A stretch of 64,000 nt of DNA, taken from Rhipidocladum racemiflorum. Taxonomy: Eukaryota > Streptophyta > Magnoliopsida > Poales > Poaceae. Below are positions 34,194 to 44,633 of this stretch, in pieces; within the stretch, counting starts at the first letter, position 1; each line of letters starts with the position of its first letter. The position numbers and the translations under genes were made by a program. The stretch lies in the NCBI GenBank assembly GCA_036346355.1, contig CM070576.1:12693558-12757557 (forward strand), in the 5' to 3' direction. The notes under the pieces are model-generated. The model searched no databases and had not been told where the DNA came from. It saw only the letters and a list, made by a program, of their open reading frames with translations.

Positions 34194-36394
34194 TGTAACA
34201 CCCCGACATTTAATATGCCCGAATGCTACCAAACAAAGACTAAGAAACCTCTAAATACCACAATTTCACGTAAATTACAGCAAAGGAACAAATGCTAATA
34301 CCGAAAATTTCGGCAGCATCTCCTTTGTTTTTCCATGATTCGGAGCAACAACAAAGTATCACAAGTTATATCATAATGGAAAGCATCTAAAACAGCAATA
34401 ACATGTGACACAGCAACAATATAAGTCCAGGATAAAGCATTCAACCACTTCATGAGCTAAACAAATCAAATAGTAAGACCGAGCACGCAGTTAAGCAATT
34501 CTCCAAGTTTCATGGCAATACTTTCATTATCATGAATCCAAATGACAAGACTGTCTAATTTGTGTGGAGCTACGTGTAGATGTGTAGCTAAACCCTTTTT
34601 CCCGCATGCCGATTTCATGGTACCTAAGAAAAACAACATAAACACAAGCGTGAGTTCATCACTCAGCAAGTATATTGCAATAGAACAAGAAAATACATTC
34701 CAATACCTTCATCACCACTTTTCACATACAACATCATACACATCTCATATTCATAGTGTAAGCATATCATTGACATCATCATAAATCATCCTCATATAAC
34801 ATCCTCATATAATGCAATGCAATGTAATGCAATGCGATGCACATATCTCCTGGAAACTCATACCTGTATGGTTGAGTGCATACCCGTCGGTATGCACCCT
34901 CTCCCCCCTTCCATCCCGAAGATGGAGGGTGCCTACTCCTCGCTTCTGTTCACCACAGTGAATGGAATCACGATGTAGGACTTACTCATTGGCTCTCTGG
35001 AATAGTCATAACTTTCTCACCGACCTTCCCCGGACTAGTTATGACTTTCTCACCGCCCGGGCCATGTAACATGCCATGTATGCAAATATGCCAACATCAT
35101 AATTAACTTGTACATTAACACATGGCATCATAGCATACTCATCATAGCATAGGCAATCATTAAAGCATGGCAAGTGATCATATCATATAATCAAGTTCAT
35201 CTAGTCTCAACTAGCAACCTACAAACCGCTATCCATTACAATACACTTGCCTTAACCACGGGCAACGGATTGGCGAGAAGTAGAAGGCACTCCCGGCGTC
35301 ACACCACCTGCACATAGGCACCACACAATCACAATCATGTCCACAAAACAGTACACAAACCCTCTTCTACCCCGACATCGCAAACTACTCGCAAAACCCA
35401 AAAACAGAGGTTCTGTCCCGTTGGGACAGCAGCCTTCCAAAAGGCATAACTCGGGTTCTAAAACTACGAATCAATTAAACGAGTACATCCTCGCGTAGCT
35501 TAGGAAATTTCCCAACTTTTTTTAAGTATAGGGAAAGACTGATACGGACTCTAAAGTTGTTTAATCTACAAAATACCGTCATCTGTTCCAATCACGTCAC
35601 AGATTTTAATACGTTCGGTAAAACGATCATAACTTTCAAACGGCTGGGCGGAATTTAAAGTTCTTTATACCCAATGAAAGGTATTGAAATTACCTACAAC
35701 TTCTTCAACAGCCGTACGACCAAAATACGACTTTAAATTCACGAAAACCCAAACCCTAGGTCGACTGCTCATGCTGCCCGAAACAGAGAACGTGGCAACT
35801 TCTAGATCTAATCTAATCTACTCAACTCCAGCACCACCAATTGATCCAAAAACATGATAATGATCCTTAGAACAGTACCTAGACCAACCTCAAGGATTAC
35901 CATGGCCATACCTTCGCCTAACGCACAAAAACCCAATGGATCTCCTCCTGGTTCGCTCCTCGCTCCTCGCTCCAATGGACGGATCTTCGAGGTGCAGGGG
36001 TGGAGAGGCTACCCTAGGGCAGCAAGGGGTGGAGGAGAGGTGGTGGGGAGGTGGGGAGCAAAGGGGAAGGTGGGGGCGCATGCAAGGGAGGGGGAGGTGG
36101 GGGCGCACCAAGCAGGGGTGGGGCGCAAATAAAGGGCAGGGGGAAGCCTCCAAACAGGATTCCCACTCCTAAATGGACTCAAACTCTCCCCCACCAAGGC
36201 CCACGACCCTTTCCCCTAGGCCCAAAACTCCCCGGAAAGGCCCAAACTCCCGGAAACGCTATTAACCTCCATACCCTATGGTTTTGACCATAATTCCACA
36301 CTTTATAATGTTTTTGACCTCGTCATTCACATTTTGTAATGCCACAATCTCTAATTTCACATTTTATAAAGTCTTGGCATTCCGTAGTGTCACA
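34194..36394 (-). repeat. Solo LTR of family A (subfamily 2), minus strand, in the CACTA
   Basis: On the minus strand it runs from TGTGACACTACGGAATGCCA to GTCGGGGTGTTACA (2201 bp). The 5-bp duplication GTGAT is perfect at 34189-34193 and 36395-36399. It aligns end to end with 15840-17975 and shares its subfamily features. The perfect duplication and insertion into the CACTA interior place it after the CACTA insertion. Confidence 0.94.
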
Positions 36395-36600
36395 GTGATG
36401 CAATGAAAGATTAAATTGGAGACGTGCGTCTGATTCAGCTGCAGGCCCGACCAGAAATCACCGATCGTAACAACAATCACGGCAGCAACTACTGTTTATG
36501 GAATTGTTACTTCGAACCAGCTGTTGATACTTCATCTCGTCTTTTTGAGCAAGCCGTGTAGTTTTTATACATAAAGTGTCTTTTCTATCTCCTCCTACAG

Positions 36601-36666
36601 GATAAGCTTGCAATATGGACTAAGACCGATAGCAATGAAGTTGTTCAAGTTGGATTTGAAAAACAG
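36601..36666 (+). pseudogene. Captured exon fragment resembling eIF(iso)4E
   Basis: After an acceptor-like CTCCTCCTACAG, 66 bases read DKLAIWTKTDSNEVVQVGF and EKQ. Plant eIF(iso)4E and eIF4E cap-binding proteins have a closely similar D/EKL-WTKTA-NE-VQ-IG-KQ block at an exon start. Only this piece is present and it runs into unrelated AT-rich sequence. It lies 2.9 kb from the KH-like fragment, or about 0.7 kb once the solo LTR is removed, so at least two donor genes appear to be represented. Family assignment is from memory. Confidence 0.55.
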
Positions 36667-37019
36667 TTCATAATGTATACTAGTCACTACGGATGTTTTA
36701 TTTTATAAAATCTAATGTTTTTTTTCTTTAAATCTTGATAAAGTGAGAAATTAATAATGTGTATCCCAGTGCTTTCTCGTCGCCTCTAAAGTCAACATGC
36801 AGCAAGTTTTATGCTATTATGATGTCCTCTAGAACATCATTATTTTTATCTAGTTTCTCCACTTCACTTGATTTGTTCAAGTCACCCATTGTCCCAGTAT
36901 TTTATTGGAGTGCAGCCCGCGGCGGCATGTGGAGTGCAGGCGACCAGCGGACTGGCCGGCAAGGAGACTGGGATGAGGCTATCTATGTATATCAAAAAAG
37001 TAAAAACCTAATCAATAGT

Positions 37020-37250
37020 TACCCATTGGCGCGACGGTAAGGCGATACGGGTGTATTGGAGAGGTCCCGAGTTCGAGCCACGCAACTGCAAGTGTGTTTT
37101 GGGGTTATTTTTCTCTGTCCTTAACATGTGGACCCCAAATATGGGTCCCACATGGACCACATCTGACGTGTTATGTGTAACCCACATATATATGGGCTCA
37201 ACAACACCACGTTGGACAAGGGGCCCACTAGACCTAGCGACTCGCAAATA
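37020..37250 (+). mobile_element. Possible tRNA-derived SINE
   Basis: TGGCGCGACGG (37027-37037) fits a polymerase III A box, and GTTCGAGCC (37071-37079) fits the B box consensus. They are about 34 bases apart, the normal tRNA-like distance. The following 170 bases are unrelated to tRNA, as in SINEs. No poly(A) or clear target duplication is visible, so boundaries are approximate. Confidence 0.35.
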
Positions 37251-38012
37251 TAATTATCTCTGACGAAAGTATATTGACATAGAAAATACATACATATGAT
37301 GTCACGCTGCGACCAGGAACGCCAACATGATTTCCACTATCTATGACGATTTGTTTTGTTATGTTATGACGAAATTTTATGTTTCGTCACTAAAATTCGA
37401 TGGCCGAGGGGCACGATATGATCCATGACGAATTGCAAACATTCGTCATAGAAGATTGAACATTTATGACAAAATGTCACAACGTCACGACATTTTCGTC
37501 AAAGATAAGCATTTCTCTTGTAGTGGTATATGTGCATATATATACATATTAACGTGTACCAGGTCATCCTGGTACGCATGCATGAAGAATATGTATATAT
37601 ACTATGAACAGTACCATGCATGCATTTAGTCGAATCGTTAGTTGTACATGAATTTTTCCAAAATTACGAATTTTTTCTTTTTCACTATGAATTCGTTTTA
37701 AGTCCAAATTACATGCAATGAATTTTATTAATTATTAAAAATTAATACCTTCTTACGTTAATTTTTCTGAAATTTTAACAATAAATTTATATTGATAAAT
37801 TATTCACGGAATGTCCAAATTTATGAATTTTGTAGTTCCTAAACTATATGTCCAAAAATACCAAAATAAATTTTATAAATCTTAGAAAATACTAAACTAA
37901 TTATCTGGAAGTTTTTGTCAAATTATGAATTAGTTTGAATAGTGGTATTTCCTGAATTGTGTGTTTGTACGTTGTTTGAGTGTTTATTTGGTTCTTTATC
38001 TGCTACGCATAG

Positions 38013-38085
38013 ACGTTGAACTGTGCGGACGTTGAAGATCAAGCTCAAGATCAAGTCTTAGATCAAGACCAGTTGCTCTTTGAAG
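38013..38085 (+). other. LTR micro-exon in D2 (73 nt, one base off frame)
   Basis: CTACGCATAG precedes and AAG/GCAAGT follows, as in B and D. The 3' part still encodes QVLDQDQLLFEG-like residues in the conserved frame. The length of 73 rather than 72 shifts the phase at the acceptor, so this old copy looks damaged. Confidence 0.45.
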
Positions 38086-38201
38086 GCAAGTTAAGCTTTG
38101 ATCATATTGATCCTATTTGTGAAAATTATATTGATTCAAATTATTGCATGCTAATTGTCAGAGTATTCTACACCAGGGTGCCCACTACACTTGAGTAAAA
38201 G

Positions 38202-38316
38202 CCGCCAAGCGGACAAGTGGCGTCCAGGCCACGTCGCTGGCGGTCGGCAACGGTGACCGCCCAGCGGACAGGTGGCGACCAGGCCACGCTACTAGCGGTC
38301 GACAACGGTGCTCGCC
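38202..38316 (+). repeat. 55-bp minisatellite in E's 5' LTR, left part
   Basis: Two full units begin at 38202 and 38257. A third begins at 38312, exactly where element D inserted. Each contains AGCGGACAGGTGGCGACCAG with small changes. The array resumes at 46641. Confidence 0.88.
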
Positions 38317-38605
38317 TGTCGGGACCCGAATCTGCAAATCCGGACCCTCTGTGTATTCTGCACTAGTCCAGGATCACGCTAGTGCACACAGTAATAACAG
38401 GGATGAAGTACCACAATCATACACAACAGAAATAATTAATAAAGTACTTCAAACATTAAATAAACTGATTACAAGACCTTAAGGTCAACTTACAAATAGT
38501 CTGCCACGCAGGGCTTACAATAACAAAAGTAAATAATCAGCAGCGGAACACGTAAGCGTCGGTGACACCCATCAAGATGCCACAGGCAGCGACAAGGTTC
38601 AACTC

Positions 38606-38664
38606 CTAGATAAGCGCCTCCTCGCGGAACTTCTCCTCCTTTGAGGTTGTAGTCTTCTCCTCAG
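38606..38664 (-). other. Terminal micro-exon of LTR ORF, D 3' LTR (59 nt with stop)
   Basis: ATCATCAG precedes the block on the minus strand. The 59 bases continue the phase of the 72-nt block at 39942-40013, encode charged residues (EEK, KEEKFREE) and end at TAG 38606-38608. Length, phase and stop position equal those in B although the sequence differs. Confidence 0.5.
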
Positions 38665-39941
38665 CTGATGATTTTGTTGGAAGCAAGGGTGAGTATACAA
38701 CATACTCAGCAAGTCATGCACAGAGATGCAACCCTATTACTATATGCATGGCTTCTTCCAAAGGAATGGCTTAAGTGGTTATTTTGCATCAAGCAGCATT
38801 TTACTTTTACCAAATAATCTTAATAGATTCAAAAGCAGTGAAACCATATCAGATAATAAGTTATCAATCTCTTTCCAAACAGTTTGGCACAAAGCCCTAA
38901 ATCAGTTTAGCAGTTATCTCTGGCCTACGGCCACCCATTCCCACAATTCATTTTTAGAAAATCTAACCCTTGACTGTAATCCCCGAGCTTTGTCCAGTAC
39001 CGTGGACTCGGCTATTCGAATAGTTTTGACACACTCTGCAGAGGTTGTACACTTTCCCCACATGATACAGTCTCACACCACAAAGGCGATCAACCGTAAC
39101 GAAGCTTTTCGGAAACTTCCATCTACACCGATGACCCTCGCCGGTTTTGCCTTCACTACTACTTTCCCCACGAAGGACAAAGTGTAGGACCGACAATCAC
39201 CGTTGGATAGGGTACCAAGCCGTAGCACAGATACGCTCCCCCGCACAGTTACCCCGGTGTAACTGTCACCCTGAGGTATCAAAGGTAAGACTTCAGAATC
39301 CTACTAAACTAAGACCGTCCCACTCCAGCCATGTGGTTGCACGAAAGGCCCAGTTCAAAGGCTTGCAAGGTGAAGTCCTTAACTGTCCAGGGCAAGACAT
39401 CCTTCTCTCAAGTTTTGACACAAAGCCCTCACATCACTCATCTCGTTGCCACGAAGGCCCACCTGGCACGAAGCCACCTTGCCACTTGCCCCAGTCTAAA
39501 TCTTTTCCCATCCCTGTTCCATTATTGTGCAACACATGCCAACAATAATATCAGCTACCATGTAGAACCACAAAGGTACCTACACTTCACATCATCACGT
39601 GACAAGATCACACTTAACTTCCAAAATCATTCCATTTGTCATTAGTCAATATTATTTTGCTATTTGAAATATATTTCACGTAAGCATGGCTAAGCAACTA
39701 GTCACGGTCTAGCCTCCCGTGTTGGCACAATCATATCATCCAACAATTTAAATTTCCCAAACTTAGGGTGACAAAGGTGATACATGGCATACAATTCATA
39801 ATACAAGGTTGGAATTAACAATTATGGCATTTAACTAGTTTTCCCAAAATTAAATTAATTATTTAGTCACATAATCATGCATACTTTGAATCAAAATACT
39901 TTTTAAAATGCTAGTGGCAAAATGGTCAAAGCATGACTTGC

Positions 39942-40013
39942 CTTCAAACAGTTGATGTTCTTGGTCCAACACTTGAGATTGGTCTTCTTCAACACCCTCG
40001 CACAGCTCAACGT
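39942..40013 (-). other. Conserved LTR micro-exon, D 3' LTR copy (72 nt)
   Basis: On the minus strand CTACACGTAG precedes and AAG/GCAAGT ends the block. The phase 1-1 frame is open and gives DVELCEGVEEDQ and an LFEG end, recognisably like B's. The nine-base length difference from B is a multiple of three. Confidence 0.5.
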
Positions 40014-42020
40014 CTACGTGTAGCAGAAAAACATCCAAAAACAACGAATAAACACACATTCAGGAAATACCGCAAATCAAACTAATGCGTAATTTTGCGA
40101 AAACTTCCAGATAATTACGTTGGCATTTTCTAAGATTTATGAAATTTATTTTGACATTTTTCGACGCGTAGTTTAAGAGATACAAAATTCGTAAGTTTAG
40201 ACTTTCCGTAAATAATTTAACAGTATAAATTTGTTTATAAAATTTCATAAAAATTACTGTAGAAAGGTATCAATTTTTACTAATTAACAAAATTTGTCGC
40301 ATACCATTCGGACTTAGAACGAATTTGTAGAGAAAAAGAAAAAATTCGTAAATCCTGGAAATTACTACATGTAACTAGCTTGTTTCCCTTCTTCTGCATG
40401 GCACTGTTCACCCGTGTTGCTTTTTCCTTTGGCTGGGCATTCACGCATGCATACTGGGACGACGGAATAGACATTTGAATACAGGTATACACATATACAC
40501 GCATATACTCATATGCTTCCAAATTTTATACACGTGGATCATCCGACTAATACACGTATACCTACATATGGAAGGTTATAATAGCGAATCGGTCGACTAT
40601 ATACACATGTAAATCGACCGAATATAACCGCAGGTATACATATATATGTACAACACAGTGTGTATATATATATGTATACATGCTACGACTAATATAGAAA
40701 TATGCATGCGCCTAGCGAGTATTTATATACGTATACAGACTAACATATATACGCTAACATGCATAAATACACGTGTCGAGATTAACCGGTCGAGATAGAT
40801 AGAGCGCGCGCAAGAGAGATGAGGGAGTACCGGTCGTTGGCGGCAGTAGTGCAGATCGTCGGCGCAGGAAGGGGCGTGGCCGGAGAGGGCGCCGGCGGCA
40901 ACGGCGTCAACGGTGGCGACAGCTTCAACGATGACGGCGACGGCGGCGGTGGCACACAACGGCGACGCCGGCGGCGGCAAAGGCGACGATAGCGAAGGCG
41001 ACGGGGATGATGATGGTGACGGCGGCGACGTAGACAACGACGGTGACGATGTAGACGACAGCGACGGCGGCTTCAACGGTGGCAAGACGGCAGCGGCGGT
41101 GACGAGGTCAACGGCGGCGACGACGACAACGAGACGGCTGCAGCGACGACGAGACGGCGGCGGCGACGACGAGACGGAGGCCCAGCAATGGAAATGGTGT
41201 GGTGACTTGAACGTGGGAATGAGAAAATGAAAGAGGTATGTCTATCGTAGTAAGGCTTGGAGAAATGGAAACTAGAAACGTGCATGCAAGGCTATGGCTA
41301 AAAACGGCTGGAGAGGAAACAGGCAGGAAAATGAAGGAAGTTCACGCAAGTGCTGTGCAGAATCACTTAAAGGATTAGTTGGAACCCCACAGCTACTATT
41401 GTTCACGTACGTCCACTAATGAGGTCAGTTACTAGTGTCCACTATGCAGGCAATAGGAAACGGTTGGAGCAATATGGCATGTGGGTGGAGGCGTTTCCAA
41501 AGAAGATGAACCGGCTAGAGACTCACTCGTCCACACATGGAAAAAGGGAAGACAAGCAGCCATGTATACATGTATACCTGCACAGCTACTCTCAAAACAC
41601 GGTACGGAAAAAAATAACAGGGAGGTTCTAAAAATCAGAAAAATTCTGCTAAAATACTAGGAACTATTTGGAACCTAACGAAGTTGGTTTCATGATTTTT
41701 CGACGTATAGATTTTTCGTAAAAATTCTTTTAAGTGAATCGAGACACACTGCATCGATTTTTGTAAAATCAACGACTCAAGTTATATAGCATGTTTTTCG
41801 AAAATCTTTGAAGCGAACACTCTCGTCTACCAATTATCTTAATTATCAACAAAATTTTAAATTTTATGCTTACTCGAAAATACCTTATCTTTATTTAACG
41901 TAATTATTTCGATACACTTGAATTCAAATTACTCTCGAGGATTCCAAATAAATTTTGAAAAATTCCAAATAATCCCACAAACACACTAAATATATTAAAA
42001 GAAATTTTTGGGATGTTACA

Positions 42021-42939
42021 AACCTCCCCCCTTAACAGAATCTCGTCCCCGAGATTCGAGGCTAACTAGAGAATAGGTTCGGAAACTCCTTCAAATCTTT
42101 TTCGCTTTCCCATGTCGCTTCGCTTTCTGAGTGATTACTCTATTGGACTCTGCAGAAGCGGGTTTGAGAGATGATAATATGATCCAAGTACTGAGTAGTT
42201 ATTGCCGGTATGGTAGATAACTGCTTGTTTGTCTCTGCGGTATCGTGATGGCGGCTGTCGTATTGACTTGAACTGCTTCAAGAACATCGGTGGGATCTGT
42301 CCTTTCCATCTGTTGACACACCAAGGTTCAGATACGAGGGAAGCGCAAAGGTAAGGTTTAAGAATACTAGTGCAGGGAAGCAGGCTTTACCCAAAAACTT
42401 AAACACAAATTAGTAATAACTTGGTATGGTTGCTTATCCAAGCCTAATGGCTATGCAACACATACTGCATACTCAGCAATCAAGGAAGATCCAAATTCCT
42501 AAGCACACAATGATGTAGCGGCTAAGAGGGTAACTCTCCTTTTCTTGAGAGATCCGACTCTCACACCTGAGTCTCAACCGACTACTAAAGCACTGGTTCT
42601 TCAAGCTTCAGAAACACTTCATCGATCTACTTCTCTTCGAGCTTGAGGATCCCTCGCTTCATGATCTTCAGGGTTGACAGCGGCATCCAGCACTTTCTTC
42701 TTAAGTGCGGAACATCGTTAACTATTCGGAACGACTCAGGTAAGATTTCCATTTAAACCAAAGGGAAGGATAGAAGTTTCAGCAAAGAGGAGAGAATAGA
42801 AGAATAAGACAAGATAAGTCAAGAACTCATTATTCTTTCAAGTTAAATGTTCTCTTTAGAAAATAATTTTGAAGCTCCTAAAGACGACCAATCTATCTAG
42901 GGTCAAGACCTACAGTCAGTATGGCTCTGATACCACCTC
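42021..42939 (-). pseudogene. Interior of element D: pol tail, leader and ORF0 stub
   Basis: 42021-42175 matches the end of B's pol and its polypurine tract (20321-20480). The middle (42176-42415) has no counterpart that I can see in B's pol and may be the scar of the deletion. 42416-42500 matches the B segment between gag and ORF0 (near 24957-25040). Near 42691-42712 the minus strand keeps an ATG at the place of ORF0's start. No protein of useful length is encoded. Confidence 0.8.
42924..42938 (-). other. Primer-binding site of element D
   Basis: The minus strand reads TGGTATCAGAGCC just after the LTR and a short AGAGG spacer. This is a perfect match to the complement of the initiator tRNA-Met 3' end used by plant LTR elements. 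Confidence 0.92.
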
Positions 42940-43228
42940 TGTCGGGACCCGAATCTGCAAATCCGGACCCTCTGTGTATTCTGCACTAGTCCAGGATCAC
43001 GCTAGTGCACACAGTAATAACAGGGATGAAGTACCACAATCATACACAACGGAAATAATTAATAAAGTACTTCAAACATTAAATAAAATGATTACAAGAC
43101 CTTAAGGTCAACTTACAAATAGTCTGCCACGCAGGGCTTACAATAACAAAAGTAAATAATCAGCAGCGGAACATAGAACGTCGGTGACACCCATCAGTAT
43201 GCCACAGGCAACTGACAAGGTTCAACTC

Positions 43229-43287
43229 CTAGATAACTGCCTCCTCGCGGAACTTCTCCTCCTTTGAGGTTGTAGTCTTCTCCTCAG
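43229..43287 (-). other. Terminal micro-exon of LTR ORF, D 5' LTR (59 nt with stop)
   Basis: This has the same length, phase and TAG stop as 38606-38664. The few differences from the 3' LTR copy leave the frame open. Confidence 0.5.
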
Positions 43288-44561
43288 CTGATGATTTTGT
43301 TGGAAGCAAGGGTGAGTATACAACATACTCAGCAAGTCATGCACAGAGATGCAACCCTATTACTATATGCATGGCTTCTTCCAAAGGAATGGCTTAAGTG
43401 GTTATTTTTCATCAAGCAGCATTTTACTTTTACCAAATAATCTTAATAGATTCAAAAGCAGTGAAACCATATCAGATAATAAGTTATCAATCTCTTTCCA
43501 AACAGTTTGGCACAAAGCCCTAAATCAGTTTAGCAGTTATCTCTGGCCTACGGCCACCCATTCCCACAATTCATTTTTAGAAAATCTAACCCTTGACTGT
43601 AATCCCCGAGCTTTGTCCAGTACCGTGGACTCGGCTATTCGAATAGTTTTGACACACTCTGCAGAGGTTGTACACTTTCCCCACATTATACAGTCTCACA
43701 CCACAAAGGCGATCAACCGTAACGAAGCTTTTCGGAAACTTCCATCTACACCGATGACCCTCGCCGGTTTTGCCTTCACTACTACTTTCCCCACGAAGGA
43801 CAAAGTGTAGGACCGACAATCACCGTTAGATAGGGTACCAAGCCGTAGCACAGGTACGCTCCCCCGCACAGTTACCCCGGTGTAACTGTCACCCTGAGGT
43901 ATCAAAGGTAAGACTTCAGAATCCTACTAAACTAAGACCGTCCCACTCCAACCATGTGGTTGCACGAAAGGCCCAGTTCAAAGGCTTGCAAGGTGAAGTC
44001 CTTAACTGTCCAGGGCAAGACATCCTTCTCTCAAGTTTTGGCACAAAGCCCTCACATCACTCATCTCGCCACGAAGGCCCACCTGGCACGAAGCCACCTT
44101 GCCACTTGCCCCAGTCTAAATCTTTTCCCATCCCTATTCCATTATTGTGCAACACATGCCAACAATAATATCAGCTACCATGTAGAACCACAAAGGTACC
44201 TACACTTCACATCATCACGTGACAAGATCACACTTAACTTCCAAAATCATTCCATTTGTCATTAGTCAATATTATTTTGCTATTTGAAATATATTTCACG
44301 TAAGCATGGCTAAGCAACTAGTCACGGTCTAGCCTCCCGTGTTGGCACAATCATATCATCCAACAATTTAAATTTCCCAAACTTAGGGTGACAAAGGTGA
44401 TACATGGCATACAATTCATAATACAAGGTTGGAATTAACAATTATGGCATTTAACTAGTTTTCCCAAAATTAAATTAATTATTTAGTCACATAATCATGC
44501 ATACTTTGAATCAAAATACTATTTAAAATGCTAGGGGCAAAATGGTCAAAGCATGACTTGC

Positions 44562-44633
44562 CTTCAAACAGTTGATGTTCTTGGTCCAACACTTGAGATT
44601 GGTCTTCTTCAACACCCTCGCACAGCTCAACGT
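44562..44633 (-). other. Conserved LTR micro-exon, D 5' LTR copy (72 nt)
   Basis: The block is identical in boundaries and frame to 39942-40013, with AAG/GCAAGT at its end. The downstream partner lies at 43229-43287, about 1.27 kb away. Confidence 0.5.

Larger units (their letters stand above)
32238..37525. mobile_element. CACTA (En/Spm-like) element, non-autonomous, gene-capturing
   Basis: The left end CACTACTAGAAAAATGGTCA and the right end (inverted: CACTACAAGAGAAATGCTTA) are imperfect terminal inverted repeats. The 3-bp target duplication GTA is perfect (32235-32237 and 37526-37528). Both subterminal zones carry many copies of TGACGAAA/TTTCGTCA-type words in both orientations, as expected of CACTA transposase-binding zones. 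No transposase is present. The interior holds fragments resembling a KH-domain gene and eIF(iso)4E, a 68-bp tandem duplication, a possible SINE and a later A-type solo LTR. Without that LTR it would be about 3.1 kb. Confidence 0.9.
30637..38155 (+). repeat. LTR 'D2', plus strand, interrupted by a CACTA element and by element E
   Basis: It starts TGTAACATCCCAAAATTTG, the same terminus as element D's LTR, and follows the D LTR in order. The AT-rich U3 comes first, then the segment before GGTACTC at about 31607, then a long run of TATATACGTG-type sequence (31660-32230 and 37529-37620), then the micro-exon (38013-38085). It stops at 38155, where element E begins, so the remaining LTR should lie beyond E, right of the window. 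Net length inside the window is about 2.2 kb. It is an older, diverged relative of D. Whether it is a solo LTR or part of an element cannot be seen. Confidence 0.8.
38317..42020 (-). repeat. 3' LTR of element D (3704 bp)
   Basis: The minus strand runs from TGTAACATCCCAAAAA to TTCGGGTCCCGACA. From 5' to 3' it holds AT-rich U3, a plant-like promoter region near 41300-41650, a GC-rich triplet-repeat leader (40850-41190), a TATATACG-type AT-rich stretch (40500-40780), and the two micro-exons. Apparent ORFs on both strands of the triplet-rich leader are composition artefacts. Confidence 0.94.

Noticed and set aside
36600..36670. A functional eIF(iso)4E gene
   Set aside because: Only one exon piece of about 22 codons is present, inside a transposon and without downstream exons.
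37069..37080. A tRNA gene
   Set aside because: Only A- and B-box-like words are present; no acceptor stem or cloverleaf can be drawn.
38726..39187. 153-codon plus-strand ORF present in both D LTRs (also 43349-43810)
   Set aside because: It is antisense to the LTR and spans the presumed intron. Retention in both LTRs follows from their recent common origin and is not evidence of coding.
40723..41230. Overlapping ORFs of 105-120 codons on both strands in the GC-rich part of the D LTR, repeated at 45342-45852
   Set aside because: They are made of GAC/GGC triplet repeats that leave several frames open by composition. They lie in the LTR leader and encode only Pro/Ser/Ala or Gly/Asp runs.
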